Source of the DNA: JAGNGI01 sp035448825
GTDB lineage: Bacteria > Fidelibacterota > UBA2242
Assembly: GCA_035448825.1 (NCBI GenBank)
Contig: DAOTJS010000001.1
Span: 1-64,000, forward strand
Reading direction: 5' to 3'
DNA: 64,000 nt
Made by a program: the position numbers and the translations under genes. This document shows positions 1 through 9,561 of the stretch, piece by piece. Below the pieces are notes generated by a model that had not been told where the DNA came from, did no database searches, and saw nothing but the letters and a program-made list of their open reading frames with translations. Within the stretch, counting starts at the first letter, position 1. The number at the start of each line of letters is the position of its first letter.

Positions 1-2
1 GT

Positions 3-107
3 TACGGTAATTACTATTCTGTAGCATTCCATGATGGTATTCTTATCGCTGTAGGGGAGGACAATCCCAAAGCAGTAATTCTTGTAGGTAGGAGGAGTAT
101 TCCATGA
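3..107 (+). CDS. C-terminal end of an unidentified protein (partial)
   Basis: An open frame enters from the left edge and gives about 34 residues (beginning YGNYYSVAFHDGIL) before a TGA that overlaps the ATG of the next gene in ATGA. The Y-x-S-V-A-F-x-D-G-I-x-I-A-V-G pattern resembles a blade of a BNR/WD-like beta-propeller, but the piece is too short to name. The four-base overlap suggests translational coupling with the metalloprotease gene that follows. Confidence 0.5.
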   Translation, partial: YGNYYSVAFHDGILIAVGEDNPKAVILVGRRSIP

Positions 108-763
108 AAAAGTTAATAATTTTAGTGGTGTTGGCAATTCAGGGATTTCAAGTTACTTTAAAAGCCTCGCCATTTGGAACCAGTCAAAGTGAGTATATTA
201 CTTATCCGCCGTCAAACCTAACAACGACTACATTAAGAGTAGCTGTATATGTGATTAATCGAAATGACGGTAGTGGCGGATTAACTTCGCAGCAGGTAAC
301 CGATGCAATCAACCACTTGAAGCAGGATTTCGCACCAACAAATATCTTTTTTATTATTGTAGAAATTAGTGCCATAAACGATGATAATTGTTTTAAAAAA
401 AAAGTGCCGGTTAGCTGGTACGCACTTTATAATAGGGGACATAAGGATGATGCAATAAACGTGTATCTTGGACCGATGGGCGTTGAGAATGGCGTTATAT
501 ATGCAGGTGAGACATGGTACTCTCCGGGTAATTTTCTTTTTGTACATGGCGATTATACCACAACAGCTGCCCTGGCTCACGAAATGGGACATTGTCTGGG
601 TCTATTTCATACTCACTATGGGCGAGGTCAAGACGCAGGAAGAGTATGTGAAGAAGCTATAGATGGGTCTAATTGCGAATCTTGTGGCGACTTGTGTCTT
701 GATTCTCTTGGAAATGGAAAATTGTTTGACATATTTAAAGGGGAAAATTTTCAATCAATATAA
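104..763 (+). CDS. M43-like (pappalysin-type) zinc metalloprotease, C-terminally truncated
   Basis: The protein has 219 residues. It starts with a secretion signal (MKKLIILVVLAIQGF...) and carries the metzincin zinc site HEMGHCLGLFH (H159, E160, H163, H169), as in peptidase family M43. Exported enzymes of this family cleave extracellular proteins. After the zinc site it keeps the family's Cys-containing stretch (GSNC...GDLC), but the usual D-T-P-A-D-P segment and the Met-turn are missing. The frame ends about 50 residues after the site, so a frameshift or deletion around 690-760 probably broke it. No sorting domain remains. A strong AGGAGG lies ahead of the ATG. Likely a degraded, inactive gene. 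Confidence 0.7.
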   Translation: MKKLIILVVLAIQGFQVTLKASPFGTSQSEYITYPPSNLTTTTLRVAVYVINRNDGSGGLTSQQVTDAINHLKQDFAPTNIFFIIVEISAINDDNCFKKKVPVSWYALYNRGHKDDAINVYLGPMGVENGVIYAGETWYSPGNFLFVHGDYTTTAALAHEMGHCLGLFHTHYGRGQDAGRVCEEAIDGSNCESCGDLCLDSLGNGKLFDIFKGENFQSI

Positions 764-797
764 TAATCATAATAATGAATAAATAAGGGAGCATAAC

Positions 798-1628
798 ATG
801 AAAAGGTTAATGAAAACGATTTTTATTATAATCGGCCTGGGGGGTTTCGTTTTGGCGCAGGAAAAAACAACGCAGAATTTGCCAGGCGGGGCAAATTTCA
901 TCGCCACGAAAACTTACCCGGCGGAAGAAGATGCCCGCATCCTGAAGCTCTTCGAAGGATTGCGCGTGGCTGACGTTTCCGATGGAATGGATATGGTGGG
1001 CTTGCCGGGTGTCGGATTGGTTGATCCAGCTATTCATCCCGACTGGCTTGATCTGGAAGACCTATCGCATCAAATTCGCGGCATTGCCGTCACGGCGCGC
1101 TACGTTCCCACGCAACGTCCTGACCGACCGCAAGCCGGTGAAAATTTTCAGGAATGGGAAGGGAATTTTTATAATGTTTATTCGCCTGAAACCTTCGACA
1201 AGTTGATTCGCCCGGGCTCGGTCGTTGTGCTCGATGATGTTGAGGAAAAGGACATTGGTACCATCGGTTCTTACAATATCTTAGCCTGGCATAAAAGGGG
1301 GGCGGTCGGAGTTGTCACCGATGCCTGTGCACGCGATACGGATGAAATTGCCAAAGAGAAAGTGGCGTTATATTTGAGGAGAAAAGGTCGCGGTATCAGA
1401 CCGGGGCGTAATGAGCTGGAATCGGTCAATCGTCCGGTTGTCATTGGCGGAGTTTTGGTTTGTCCGGGCGACGTAGTAGTAGCCGATGGTGACGGAGTGA
1501 TCGTAGTCCCGCGCAATGTTGCCGAGCAAGTTGCTAAATATGCGCGGGAAATTATGGTGAAAGATAAAGCCGGTCGAAAAGATTTATATAAAAGCCTCGG
1601 TCGGCCTCTGGATAAGACAGTCGAATAA
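798..1628 (+). CDS. RraA-like / HMG aldolase-family protein with a signal peptide
   Basis: 276 residues. The first 21 residues look like a cleavable signal peptide ending in L-A-Q. The rest matches the RraA/4-hydroxy-4-methyl-2-oxoglutarate aldolase fold: an early VSDGMD, then GVVTDACARD with the Arg-Asp pair at R179-D180 that in characterised aldolases holds substrate and metal, and the closing PGDVVVADGDGVIVVP. Members act on oxo-acids in the cytoplasm or, in E. coli RraA, bind RNase E. An exported version is unusual. It sits 52 bp upstream of a sugar symporter. The real substrate is unknown. The fold assignment is secure, the function is not. Confidence 0.75.
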   Translation: MKRLMKTIFIIIGLGGFVLAQEKTTQNLPGGANFIATKTYPAEEDARILKLFEGLRVADVSDGMDMVGLPGVGLVDPAIHPDWLDLEDLSHQIRGIAVTARYVPTQRPDRPQAGENFQEWEGNFYNVYSPETFDKLIRPGSVVVLDDVEEKDIGTIGSYNILAWHKRGAVGVVTDACARDTDEIAKEKVALYLRRKGRGIRPGRNELESVNRPVVIGGVLVCPGDVVVADGDGVIVVPRNVAEQVAKYAREIMVKDKAGRKDLYKSLGRPLDKTVE

Positions 1629-1680
1629 AATGCCAGAATTTGTCAATAAATGAAAGAATATAATTAAACTGGGAATTTTT

Positions 1681-3504
1681 ATGCGATTAAAGTTAATTGA
1701 TATCGTTATCATTCTTCTGTATTTGTCCTTCACCGTTGTCATCGGTCTGGTTCTTAAAAAGCGGGCGCAGGAAAGTAAAACTGCGTATTTACTGGGTGGC
1801 AAAGAATTGCCCTGGTATATGCTGGGAATATCTAACGCTTCCGGTATGTTTGATATTTCCGGGACAATGTGGCTGGTGACGTTGATGTTCGTTTATGGGC
1901 TTAAATCCATCTGGATTCCCTGGCTCTGGCCGGTTTTTAATCAGATATTTTTAATGATCTATTTGTCAGCCTGGCTCAGACGCTCGAATGTCACAACCGG
2001 CGCGGAGTGGATCGGAACGCGTTTTGGCTCGCGCCGGGATGCGACGCTTTCGCATAATATCGTGGTAGTTTTCGCTTTGCTGAGTTGTCTCGGATTTTTA
2101 GCCTACGGTTTTATCGGTTTGGGAAAATTTATGGAAATTTTTATTCCGTGGGAAGTCGTTTCCAAGTATGTGCCTTTTACCGTTCCAGATAAATTTGTTC
2201 CCCACTTGTACGGGATTGTTTTTACGTTGTTCAGTGTCTTTTATACGATTTTGGGTGGAATGGTCAGTATCGTTTGGGCGGATGTGGTTCAATACTGCAT
2301 AATGGGAGTCTCGGCTATCGTGATTGGAATAACTGCTATGCGGGCGCTTGCCATTCATCCGCTAGTAGTGCCGGAAGGCTGGATGAGTCCGTTTTTCGGC
2401 TGGAAATTGAATCTGGATTGGAGTGGCATTATTACGCAAGTCAATGATAAGATTGCCAGCGACGGTTACTCGCTTTTTATGATCTTTTTTATGATGATGC
2501 TTTTCAAAGGGATTCTGGTAAGTGCCGCTGGTCCGGCACCCAATTACGATATGCAGAAAATTCTGGCAACTCGTTCGCCTAAAGAAGCCGGATTGATGAG
2601 CGGGTTTGTTTCGGTAATCCTGAACCCGATTCGCTATATAATGATTGCCGGATTTGCCGTGTTGGGCATTATTTATTACGATCGTCTGGATTTAATTGTC
2701 GGTGGACGCCTGGATTTCGAGCAAATATTGCCTTCAGCGATTAATGAATTTGTTCCGGCCGGTTTGACCGGCTTGATGCTGGCGGGACTATTAGCGGCGT
2801 TTATCGGCACTTTTGCTGGAACGCTTAACGCCGCTCAAGCTTACATTGTCAATGACATTTACCTGAAATATATGCGTCCTAAAGCAACCAACCGCCAGGT
2901 GTCATCGGTGACTTATATATCGGGCATTGGGATCGTTGTTATTAGTATCATTTTTGGAATGTTTGCTCTGGACATCAATAGTATTTTGCAATGGATTGTT
3001 TCGGCTTTGTGGGGGAGTTATGTCGTTTCCAATGTTTTGAAGTGGTACTGGTGGCGATTCAACGGCTATGGTTATTTCTGGGGAATGGTGGCCGGGATTA
3101 TTCCGGCGTTGATTTTTCCCATGATTTTCGACACCCTGGATTTGTATTATTTCCCGTTGATTTTATTAATTTCGCTGGCTGGGGCGCTAATCGGAACCTA
3201 TCGTCACCCACCGACGGATGAAGCGGTCTTGAAAAAATTTTATAAAACGGTGCGCCCGTGGGGATTCTGGAAACCGATTCATGAGAAAGTCGTTGCCGAA
3301 AATCCAGGCTTCGTCAATAATAGCTCCTGGAAACGGGATTTACTAAATGTGCTGATCGGAATTATCTGGCAGACGACCATCGTGGCTTTGCCGATTTATT
3401 TGGTGCTGAAAAAGTTTGGTAATGTGGGGATTTGTTTATTAATAATTATCGTGACCTCCGTCTTTTTAAAGAAAAATTGGTACGATAAAATGGAACAAGA
3501 TTAA
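1681..3504 (+). CDS. Sodium:solute symporter (SSS family), probable mannoside importer
   Basis: 607 residues with about 13-14 hydrophobic membrane segments and the SSS-family start (IDIVIILLYLSFTVVIGL...GGKELPWY...SNASGMFDISGTMW). It would bring a small solute across the inner membrane with Na+. The family covers sugars, carboxylates and amino acids. The substrate is inferred from the neighbours: the next two genes encode a 2-epimerase and a GH130 phosphorylase that act in turn on beta-mannobiose, so a mannobiose or mannosyl-glucose importer is the best guess. The stop lies 42 bp before the next ATG, consistent with one operon. Confidence 0.85.
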   Translation: MRLKLIDIVIILLYLSFTVVIGLVLKKRAQESKTAYLLGGKELPWYMLGISNASGMFDISGTMWLVTLMFVYGLKSIWIPWLWPVFNQIFLMIYLSAWLRRSNVTTGAEWIGTRFGSRRDATLSHNIVVVFALLSCLGFLAYGFIGLGKFMEIFIPWEVVSKYVPFTVPDKFVPHLYGIVFTLFSVFYTILGGMVSIVWADVVQYCIMGVSAIVIGITAMRALAIHPLVVPEGWMSPFFGWKLNLDWSGIITQVNDKIASDGYSLFMIFFMMMLFKGILVSAAGPAPNYDMQKILATRSPKEAGLMSGFVSVILNPIRYIMIAGFAVLGIIYYDRLDLIVGGRLDFEQILPSAINEFVPAGLTGLMLAGLLAAFIGTFAGTLNAAQAYIVNDIYLKYMRPKATNRQVSSVTYISGIGIVVISIIFGMFALDINSILQWIVSALWGSYVVSNVLKWYWWRFNGYGYFWGMVAGIIPALIFPMIFDTLDLYYFPLILLISLAGALIGTYRHPPTDEAVLKKFYKTVRPWGFWKPIHEKVVAENPGFVNNSSWKRDLLNVLIGIIWQTTIVALPIYLVLKKFGNVGICLLIIIVTSVFLKKNWYDKMEQD

Positions 3505-3546
3505 TTTTGAAAAAATCCCGGTAATTGGAAAAAATCAAAGTAGAAT

Positions 3547-4788
3547 ATGGATATTGATGCAATTGAAAAGTGGCGCAAACAGGTAACCCGCAATTTATAT
3601 GAAAATATTATCCCGTTCTGGATGACCTATTCGATTGATCGTCGAAATGGAGGATTTTATGGTCGGATCAGCAATGATTTGCAGGTGGATCAAACCGCGC
3701 CGCGCAGTGTGGTGTTAATCGCCCGGATTTTATGGACTTTCGCGGCGCTTTTTAGATTCGATAAGGATACCCGGCATCTTGAGATAGCTCACCGGGCATT
3801 TAATTATTTGACCAGGTATTTCAGCGATGGTAAATATGGTGGAGTTTACTGGCTAGTGGCGCCCGGCGGCGAAGTCCTGGAATATAAGAAAAAAATTTAC
3901 GGTCAGGCTTTTGCCATTTATGGGCTCAGCGAATATTATGCAGCTTCCGGTGAGAAATCGGCTCTCGAAATGGCGAACCAGATTTTTCAGTTGATTGAAA
4001 AATACTGTCATGATGCGATCAATGGAGGTTATTACGAAGCCACTAACCGCGACTGGTCGGAAACTCAGGATTTGCGCTTGAGCGCGGTTGATTTGAACGA
4101 AAAAAAGTCAATGAACTCCCATCTTCACTTATTGGAGGCTTTGACCAATCTCCAGCGGGTTAATTCCGATAGTTTAGTGCGAGCTCGTCTGCAGGAATTG
4201 GTTGAATGCCACCTGAAATACATTCTCAATCCGGTAAGTAATCATTTGTATCTATTTTTCGACGAAAAATGGAATCCCCGTCTGGATGCTATTTCATTTG
4301 GGCATGATATTGAAGCCAGCTGGCTGATCAGTGAAGCCGCCGACGTCCTCGGTGATGATAAAATTCAGTCGCAGGTAAAGTCAGCCACCAATAAAATGGT
4401 AGCGGCGGTAGTTGCCGAAGGTTTGAATCAATATAATGCCTTGCCGGTAGATAAAGATTTGACAGATAATTTGGATTCTAATCGTTTTGAGTGGTGGCAA
4501 CAAGCGGAAGCGGTCGTCGGTCTGATTAATGCCTACCAGATCAGTGGTGATTCATCCTATTTGGATAGAGCCTGCCGCCTCTGGGATTTTATTGATAAAT
4601 ATTTTGTGGATTGGCAATATGGTGAATGGTATTATGAAGTTTCCGCCGAAGGAATACCGAATCCCGATAAGCCCAAAGTCAGCGAATGGAAATGCTGTTA
4701 CCATAATACCCGTGCCTGCCTGGAAGTCCTGAAACGCACCGCTCAACTCATTAATCAAGAGGAAAATCGCTATGCAGAAACAAAATAA
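3547..4788 (+). CDS. N-acylglucosamine/cellobiose 2-epimerase family: likely mannobiose 2-epimerase
   Basis: 413 residues of the (alpha/alpha)6-barrel AGE superfamily. Family marks are seen in order: NGGFYGRI near the N-terminus, GQAFAIYGLSEYY, the HLHLLEALTNL helix, FGHDIEASWL, EWWQQAEAVVG and the C-terminal WKCCYHNTRACLEV, in the places where the general acid/base histidines lie. Cellobiose/mannobiose 2-epimerases turn the reducing-end sugar of a beta-1,4 disaccharide into its C2 epimer. Its 3' end overlaps the GH130 gene by 17 bp. This pairing is the known mannan route: Man-Man to Man-Glc, then phosphorolysis. N-acetylglucosamine epimerase is less likely in this context. Confidence 0.85.
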   Translation: MDIDAIEKWRKQVTRNLYENIIPFWMTYSIDRRNGGFYGRISNDLQVDQTAPRSVVLIARILWTFAALFRFDKDTRHLEIAHRAFNYLTRYFSDGKYGGVYWLVAPGGEVLEYKKKIYGQAFAIYGLSEYYAASGEKSALEMANQIFQLIEKYCHDAINGGYYEATNRDWSETQDLRLSAVDLNEKKSMNSHLHLLEALTNLQRVNSDSLVRARLQELVECHLKYILNPVSNHLYLFFDEKWNPRLDAISFGHDIEASWLISEAADVLGDDKIQSQVKSATNKMVAAVVAEGLNQYNALPVDKDLTDNLDSNRFEWWQQAEAVVGLINAYQISGDSSYLDRACRLWDFIDKYFVDWQYGEWYYEVSAEGIPNPDKPKVSEWKCCYHNTRACLEVLKRTAQLINQEENRYAETK

Positions 4789-5974
4789 AACGGAGTTTAT
4801 TACCAGACTGAATGAATTGCTAACGGAACAGAACGCTTTGCTCGATTTGCCTAATCAGGCGTGTCCTTCGCTGAATGGAATCTATCAGCGATACCAACGT
4901 CCGGTTCTGACGGCTCGACATATTCCGATTAACTGGCGATTCGATCTGGATTATGCGACCAATCCGTTTCTAATGGAGCGTTTAGGAGTCAATGCCGTTT
5001 TTAACTGTGGTGCGATCAAGTTCAACGATCAATATTGTCTGGTAGCGCGCGTGGAAGGACTCGACCGCAAGTCGTTTTTTGCGGTCGCCGAAAGCCCAAA
5101 CGGCGTTGACCATTTTAAATTCTGGGAATATCCGATAATTATGCCCGAAACCGAAATTCCGGATACGAATGTTTATGATATGCGGTTGACCCTTCACGCC
5201 GACGGCTGGATTTATGGTGTGTTCTGTACTGAACGCAAGGATCCCAACGTTCCAGAGTATGATACCTCTACGGCGGTGGCGCAAGCCGGAATCGCTCGCA
5301 CCCGGGATTTGCAAAATTGGGAACGGCTTCCGGATTTGCAAACGAAATCGAGACAACAGAGAAATGTGGTTTTGCATCCGGAATTTTTCGACGGCAAGTA
5401 TGCCTTTTACACGCGACCGCAGGATGATTTTATTCTGGCGGGAACTGGCGGCGGGATTGCCTGGGGACTGGCTGACAATATCGAAAAAGCAGTTATTGAA
5501 GAAGAAATCATTATTGATAGTCGCGTCTACCATACCATTAATGAAGTAAAAAATGGCGAGGGACCAGCGCCACTCAAAACTGCCGAAGGTTGGTTACATC
5601 TGGCGCATGGTGTCCGCAATACCGCGGCCGGTTTGCGTTATGTTTTGTATATGTTTCTGACGGATTTGAACGCACCTTGGCGGATAATCCATAAACCGGG
5701 TGGTTATTTTCTGGCGCCGGAAGGCGAGGAGCGCGTTGGGGATGTCTCCAATGTAGTTTTTAGTAACGGATGGATAGCCGATCCAGACGGGAGCATATTC
5801 ATTTATTACGGTTCATCGGATACCCGAATTCACGTGGTGACGACCACGATCGAGCGACTTATGGATTATGTTAAAAATACCCCGGAAGACGGGCTTAGAT
5901 CGGCGAAATGTGTCGAACAAAGAGTAGCGCTAATCAATCACAATCGGAATATCATTGATAACCTTAAAAAATGA
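4772..5974 (+). CDS. GH130 phosphorylase, likely 4-O-beta-D-mannosyl-D-glucose phosphorylase
   Basis: 400 residues, a five-bladed propeller of glycoside hydrolase family 130. Visible marks are NAVFNCGAIKF and LVARVEG in the N-terminal third and VYDMRLT with D136, the position matching the catalytic Asp of characterised mannosylglucose phosphorylases. YYGSSDTRIHVVTT closes the protein. It would split Man-beta-1,4-Glc with phosphate into mannose-1-phosphate and glucose in the cytoplasm. The overlap with the epimerase gene makes subfamily 1 the natural choice; mannooligosaccharide phosphorylase (subfamily 2) is the alternative. No signal peptide is present, as expected. Confidence 0.88.
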   Translation: MQKQNKTEFITRLNELLTEQNALLDLPNQACPSLNGIYQRYQRPVLTARHIPINWRFDLDYATNPFLMERLGVNAVFNCGAIKFNDQYCLVARVEGLDRKSFFAVAESPNGVDHFKFWEYPIIMPETEIPDTNVYDMRLTLHADGWIYGVFCTERKDPNVPEYDTSTAVAQAGIARTRDLQNWERLPDLQTKSRQQRNVVLHPEFFDGKYAFYTRPQDDFILAGTGGGIAWGLADNIEKAVIEEEIIIDSRVYHTINEVKNGEGPAPLKTAEGWLHLAHGVRNTAAGLRYVLYMFLTDLNAPWRIIHKPGGYFLAPEGEERVGDVSNVVFSNGWIADPDGSIFIYYGSSDTRIHVVTTTIERLMDYVKNTPEDGLRSAKCVEQRVALINHNRNIIDNLKK

Positions 5975-6028
5975 TTGTCAGTTCTATGAACATTAAGTTT
6001 TAATTGTGGAATCTTAGAGGGTATTGTC

Positions 6029-9000
6029 ATGAAGAAATCCATTTTAATGATAATGCTATCTGCAATATCGCTATTTGGACAGATTCCCGGTTTTAGCGAT
6101 GACTTTGAAGACGGTTCGCTGGATACGTTGTGGAATGATTCGCTAATAACTCTCTGGCATGATGATTGGTATCCGGGTATTTTTAATCTGACAGAGAGCG
6201 AAGGAATTCTTCAGGTGGCCTATAACCGGAAATCAAGCGATAGCGATTGGCCGGCTTTCTATTTTACCCCGCCGGAAGTCATTAATGTTGCGCATAATCC
6301 GAAAATCGTTATCGAGATTAAATCCGACATCACGATCACTTTTGCGATTAAACCGATTTATACCAACGGCAAAGATAATTTTCAGTCAATTACCGTTCCG
6401 GGTTCGAATGCGTGGCAAACTTATACTTTTACGCTGAGTAATTATGCGGGTGGTTATTGCAATCAAGTCGTATTCCACTTTGACGGCGGAACGAAAGTTG
6501 ATAAGCAGGGCACAGTCTGTTTTGATAATTTTATTATTGCCGGATTTTCAATCGGTATCCTGGGACTAAATGCCAAATTCGATCCGATTAACCAGTATGT
6601 TGATTTAGTCTGGAACTGCGATAATGAGGCGGCTGTTGATCATTATAATGTTTATCGCGATACTCTCAGAGGCTTTGTTTGTACGAACGAAAATTTGATT
6701 GGCGAACCGGAAGGAAAAAACTTTCGCGATACACAAATTGATATTGGTACTTACTACTATAAAGTTGCGGCGGTTGATACGATGGGCAAACAACATGCGC
6801 TTTCAATGGAGATGGCTTGCAGAACCTATATGATCGGAGAAATTCCGGTGGTCGAAATCGCCGGTGTCAATTCGAGTACAGTCGGAAAGTATGATAAATT
6901 CGAAATTACTCTAAAACTGAGCGAGGCTTCTTACGGCAATCCATACGATCTCGATGAAATTGATGTATTTGCGTACTTCATTTCTCCGCTATGTGATACT
7001 ATTCGGGATAATGGCTTTTTCGATAATTATATGGATATAGCCGAATGGAAAATTCGCTTCTCTCCACCGGTTGTCGGCCAATGGGAATATCAGGTATTTG
7101 CCCGGGATATTGATGGCATCGGCGAAAGTGCTAAATATAGTTTTACGGCTGTCGAATCCGATTATCACGGCTGTTTAAATGTGTCTCCGGTTAATCCGCA
7201 TTATTTAATTTATCACGATGGAACCCCATTCTACGGAATCGGCGCTTACTATCCCTGGGGCGTGCGAAATGATGACGACGGGCTGGGAATTTTAGCCGCA
7301 TCGGGTGGCAACCTATTCGGCTACTGGAATGGCAATTACGACGGAGCCGGTAACGGCGGTGGAATTTATCAAATCGAATCAATTCAAAGTGGCATCGGTT
7401 ATTATGATCAACGCAAATGCGCTCGAATTGATGAAATTTTAGATTGGGCGGAACAGCGTAATCTGGAGATGATGCTTGCCATCTGGCCGCATGATATTCT
7501 CGATCAAAGCACCTGGGGTTATAAAGGCTGGGATGACAATGCCTATAAAACTATTTGTAACGCCGCTAATTTTTATACCGATTCTCTCGCCTGGGTATAT
7601 CAGCAAAAATTGTATCGCTATCTGCTTGCTCGTTGGGGTTACTCACGCAGTCTCGGCATCTGGGAATTGGTGAACGAAATTGACGGCACGGACGGCTGGT
7701 CGCGGGGCAATAAAACCGGAGCGCTCGAATGGGTTCAGAAAGTCCACAATTATCTCAAGGAGAATGATTATTTTAAACGACCTACGACTATCTCCAAGAG
7801 CGGAAGTTCTGCGAATTACTGGCCTGAAGGTTATCAAATTTGTGATTTGCCCAATGTTCACCTCTACGAAAAGGGTTGGAGTGCGCCTTATTCCAGCGAT
7901 CCAATCCGAAGTAGTTATTGGACATATCGCAATGTCGCCCGTCAATTATGGACTGGTTTCGAGAAACCGGGAATTTTCGGTGAAGCCGGTGCGGAACCGA
8001 CCAATATGTATGCCGCAAATATTGAAAAGGGTTCCAGTAAATATGTCGAAATTTATCATAATGCGCTCTGGTCAGCCTGGGCGAGTGGTTTGGCGGCCAC
8101 GCCCATCTGGTGGGAAATGAATGATCGGGAGTTAATGACTGACGAGGTTTTTGCTCAGATGAAAGCCTTCGCGAGAGTTGCTTCTGACATTGACTATGCT
8201 GACTTGAACCTGATTTCAAGTAATGCGAGTGCCGATACCGCGGATGCTTTTATGATGACGGCGGATTCCCTCGGGTTCGGCTGGTTTCGATCATATAATA
8301 ATAGTGCGATTTCCGGTCGTTTTACGCGGATTAGTGGCTTAAAAACGGGAACATATCAAGCTATCTGGTATGATACCTGGACTGGCGATAGCGTCATTGT
8401 TGGTAATTGTGTATCGGCTGGTAATATGATCTATACTGAAATTCCTGAGATGCCGACTCCGTGCAAAGATATTGCCTTACGGTTGACGAAAACCGAAGAT
8501 GGGACTCAACCGGCGCGCTTGAAAATTTTTATTGATAAACCGATTATAGCTTCGTTTCCTGTAACCAATTATCTGATAATATGCTATGTCAGTGATGCGG
8601 AGAATCGCCTTTGCGCCGATTCTTTTCAAATTTCGCTAACTCTCGAAGGCCCTGGAATTATCAGCAATCCTCAAGTAACTACCAGCAATGGCGTCGCCGT
8701 TTTTAATTATCTGCCAGAACAAGGTAAGTCGGGAGAGGTAGTCTTCACGGCTTCAACCGAAGGATTAGCCAGCGTTTCTCTATTCAATACTGTGCTGAGT
8801 GCAATTGAAATCGAGAGAAGTGCTTCCATTCCGACGGAATTTGCCCTGAAAGCCAACTATCCTAATCCCTTTAATGCCAGTACTGTGATCGAATTTTCCC
8901 TGCCAAAAACCGCGAATGTCAGAATTGATGTCTATAATTTGACGGGACAATTAGTCGAAACGCTTGTCCAGGGACGACAATCGGCTGGAAATTATAGAAT

Positions 9001-9097
9001 ATTCTGGCGTCCGGTTAATCTGCCGTCAGGTATTTATCTATACCGGATTACCTGTCCGGAGTTCACTGCTACCAGGAAGTGTATGATCCTGAAATAG
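6029..9097 (+). CDS. Secreted multidomain GH5-like endo-glycanase (probable mannanase) with T9SS sorting domain
   Basis: 1,022 residues. Order: signal peptide (1-18), jelly-roll carbohydrate-binding-like module (about 20-180), fibronectin-III-like domain (185-270), DUF5060-like beta domain (275-370), a TIM-barrel clan GH-A domain (about 385-720), an Ig-like domain and a type A sorting domain (YPNPFNASTVIEF...). Catalytic glutamates are visible: E550 in WELVNE (acid/base) and E652 in GIFGE (nucleophile). The sorting domain sends it through the type IX system to the outside. It directly follows the mannobiose epimerase and phosphorylase genes, so endo-beta-mannanase is the likely activity; cellulase or another glucanase is possible. 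Confidence 0.85.
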   Translation: MKKSILMIMLSAISLFGQIPGFSDDFEDGSLDTLWNDSLITLWHDDWYPGIFNLTESEGILQVAYNRKSSDSDWPAFYFTPPEVINVAHNPKIVIEIKSDITITFAIKPIYTNGKDNFQSITVPGSNAWQTYTFTLSNYAGGYCNQVVFHFDGGTKVDKQGTVCFDNFIIAGFSIGILGLNAKFDPINQYVDLVWNCDNEAAVDHYNVYRDTLRGFVCTNENLIGEPEGKNFRDTQIDIGTYYYKVAAVDTMGKQHALSMEMACRTYMIGEIPVVEIAGVNSSTVGKYDKFEITLKLSEASYGNPYDLDEIDVFAYFISPLCDTIRDNGFFDNYMDIAEWKIRFSPPVVGQWEYQVFARDIDGIGESAKYSFTAVESDYHGCLNVSPVNPHYLIYHDGTPFYGIGAYYPWGVRNDDDGLGILAASGGNLFGYWNGNYDGAGNGGGIYQIESIQSGIGYYDQRKCARIDEILDWAEQRNLEMMLAIWPHDILDQSTWGYKGWDDNAYKTICNAANFYTDSLAWVYQQKLYRYLLARWGYSRSLGIWELVNEIDGTDGWSRGNKTGALEWVQKVHNYLKENDYFKRPTTISKSGSSANYWPEGYQICDLPNVHLYEKGWSAPYSSDPIRSSYWTYRNVARQLWTGFEKPGIFGEAGAEPTNMYAANIEKGSSKYVEIYHNALWSAWASGLAATPIWWEMNDRELMTDEVFAQMKAFARVASDIDYADLNLISSNASADTADAFMMTADSLGFGWFRSYNNSAISGRFTRISGLKTGTYQAIWYDTWTGDSVIVGNCVSAGNMIYTEIPEMPTPCKDIALRLTKTEDGTQPARLKIFIDKPIIASFPVTNYLIICYVSDAENRLCADSFQISLTLEGPGIISNPQVTTSNGVAVFNYLPEQGKSGEVVFTASTEGLASVSLFNTVLSAIEIERSASIPTEFALKANYPNPFNASTVIEFSLPKTANVRIDVYNLTGQLVETLVQGRQSAGNYRIFWRPVNLPSGIYLYRITCPEFTATRKCMILK

Positions 9098-9237
9098 GGA
9101 AAGCGATTTTTACAAATTTTATTCACAGAGAATTCGCACTTGCGAAAAGGCTTGGAATTTTTATATTATACGAAGGATATAAGGCAATGAAAAAGGTCAT
9201 CAAATATAGTATCTAACTTTACTTAAAGGAGAACCCA

Positions 9238-9561
9238 ATGACTTATACCTATCAGGAGCTTAAGACCAAAACAGTTGGCCAGTTGCGGGAAATCGCGTCC
9301 CAACTGGATAGCGAAGCTGTCAAAGGCTATACCCAGCTCAATAAAGAGCATTTACTGGCCGCTCTCTGTCAAGCTCTTCAAATTGATCAGCATGAGCACC
9401 ATCAGATTGTGTTGCAAAATAAGACTGAGATTAAAAGCAAAATTCGTGAATTAAAGAAAGAGCGCGACGAAGCCATCGCCAATCATGATCGTGCAAAATT
9501 AATCCGCGTTCGTGGGCAAATCCGTTCACTGAAAGATCGTCTGCGTCGCTCAATGGTCTGA
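9238..9561 (+). CDS. Small protein with a Rho N-terminal/SAP-like helical domain and a basic coiled coil
   Basis: 107 residues. Residues 6-45 (YQELKTKTVGQLREIA...LNKEHLLAALCQAL) have the helix-extended-helix look of the Rho-N/SAP domain, which binds nucleic acid. Residues 60-105 form a strongly charged coiled coil (KSKIRELKKERDEA...RGQIRSLKDRLRR). It has a good ribosome site (AAAGGAGAACCC) and its own upstream gap of 140 bp, so it is probably monocistronic. A small nucleic-acid-binding protein is likely; the exact role is unknown. Confidence 0.7.
   Translation: MTYTYQELKTKTVGQLREIASQLDSEAVKGYTQLNKEHLLAALCQALQIDQHEHHQIVLQNKTEIKSKIRELKKERDEAIANHDRAKLIRVRGQIRSLKDRLRRSMV

Noticed and set aside
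9187..9216. Nine-codon leader-peptide-like frame (MKKVIKYSI) before the 9238 gene
   Set aside because: Too short to support, with no attenuator hairpin or regulatory codon run.
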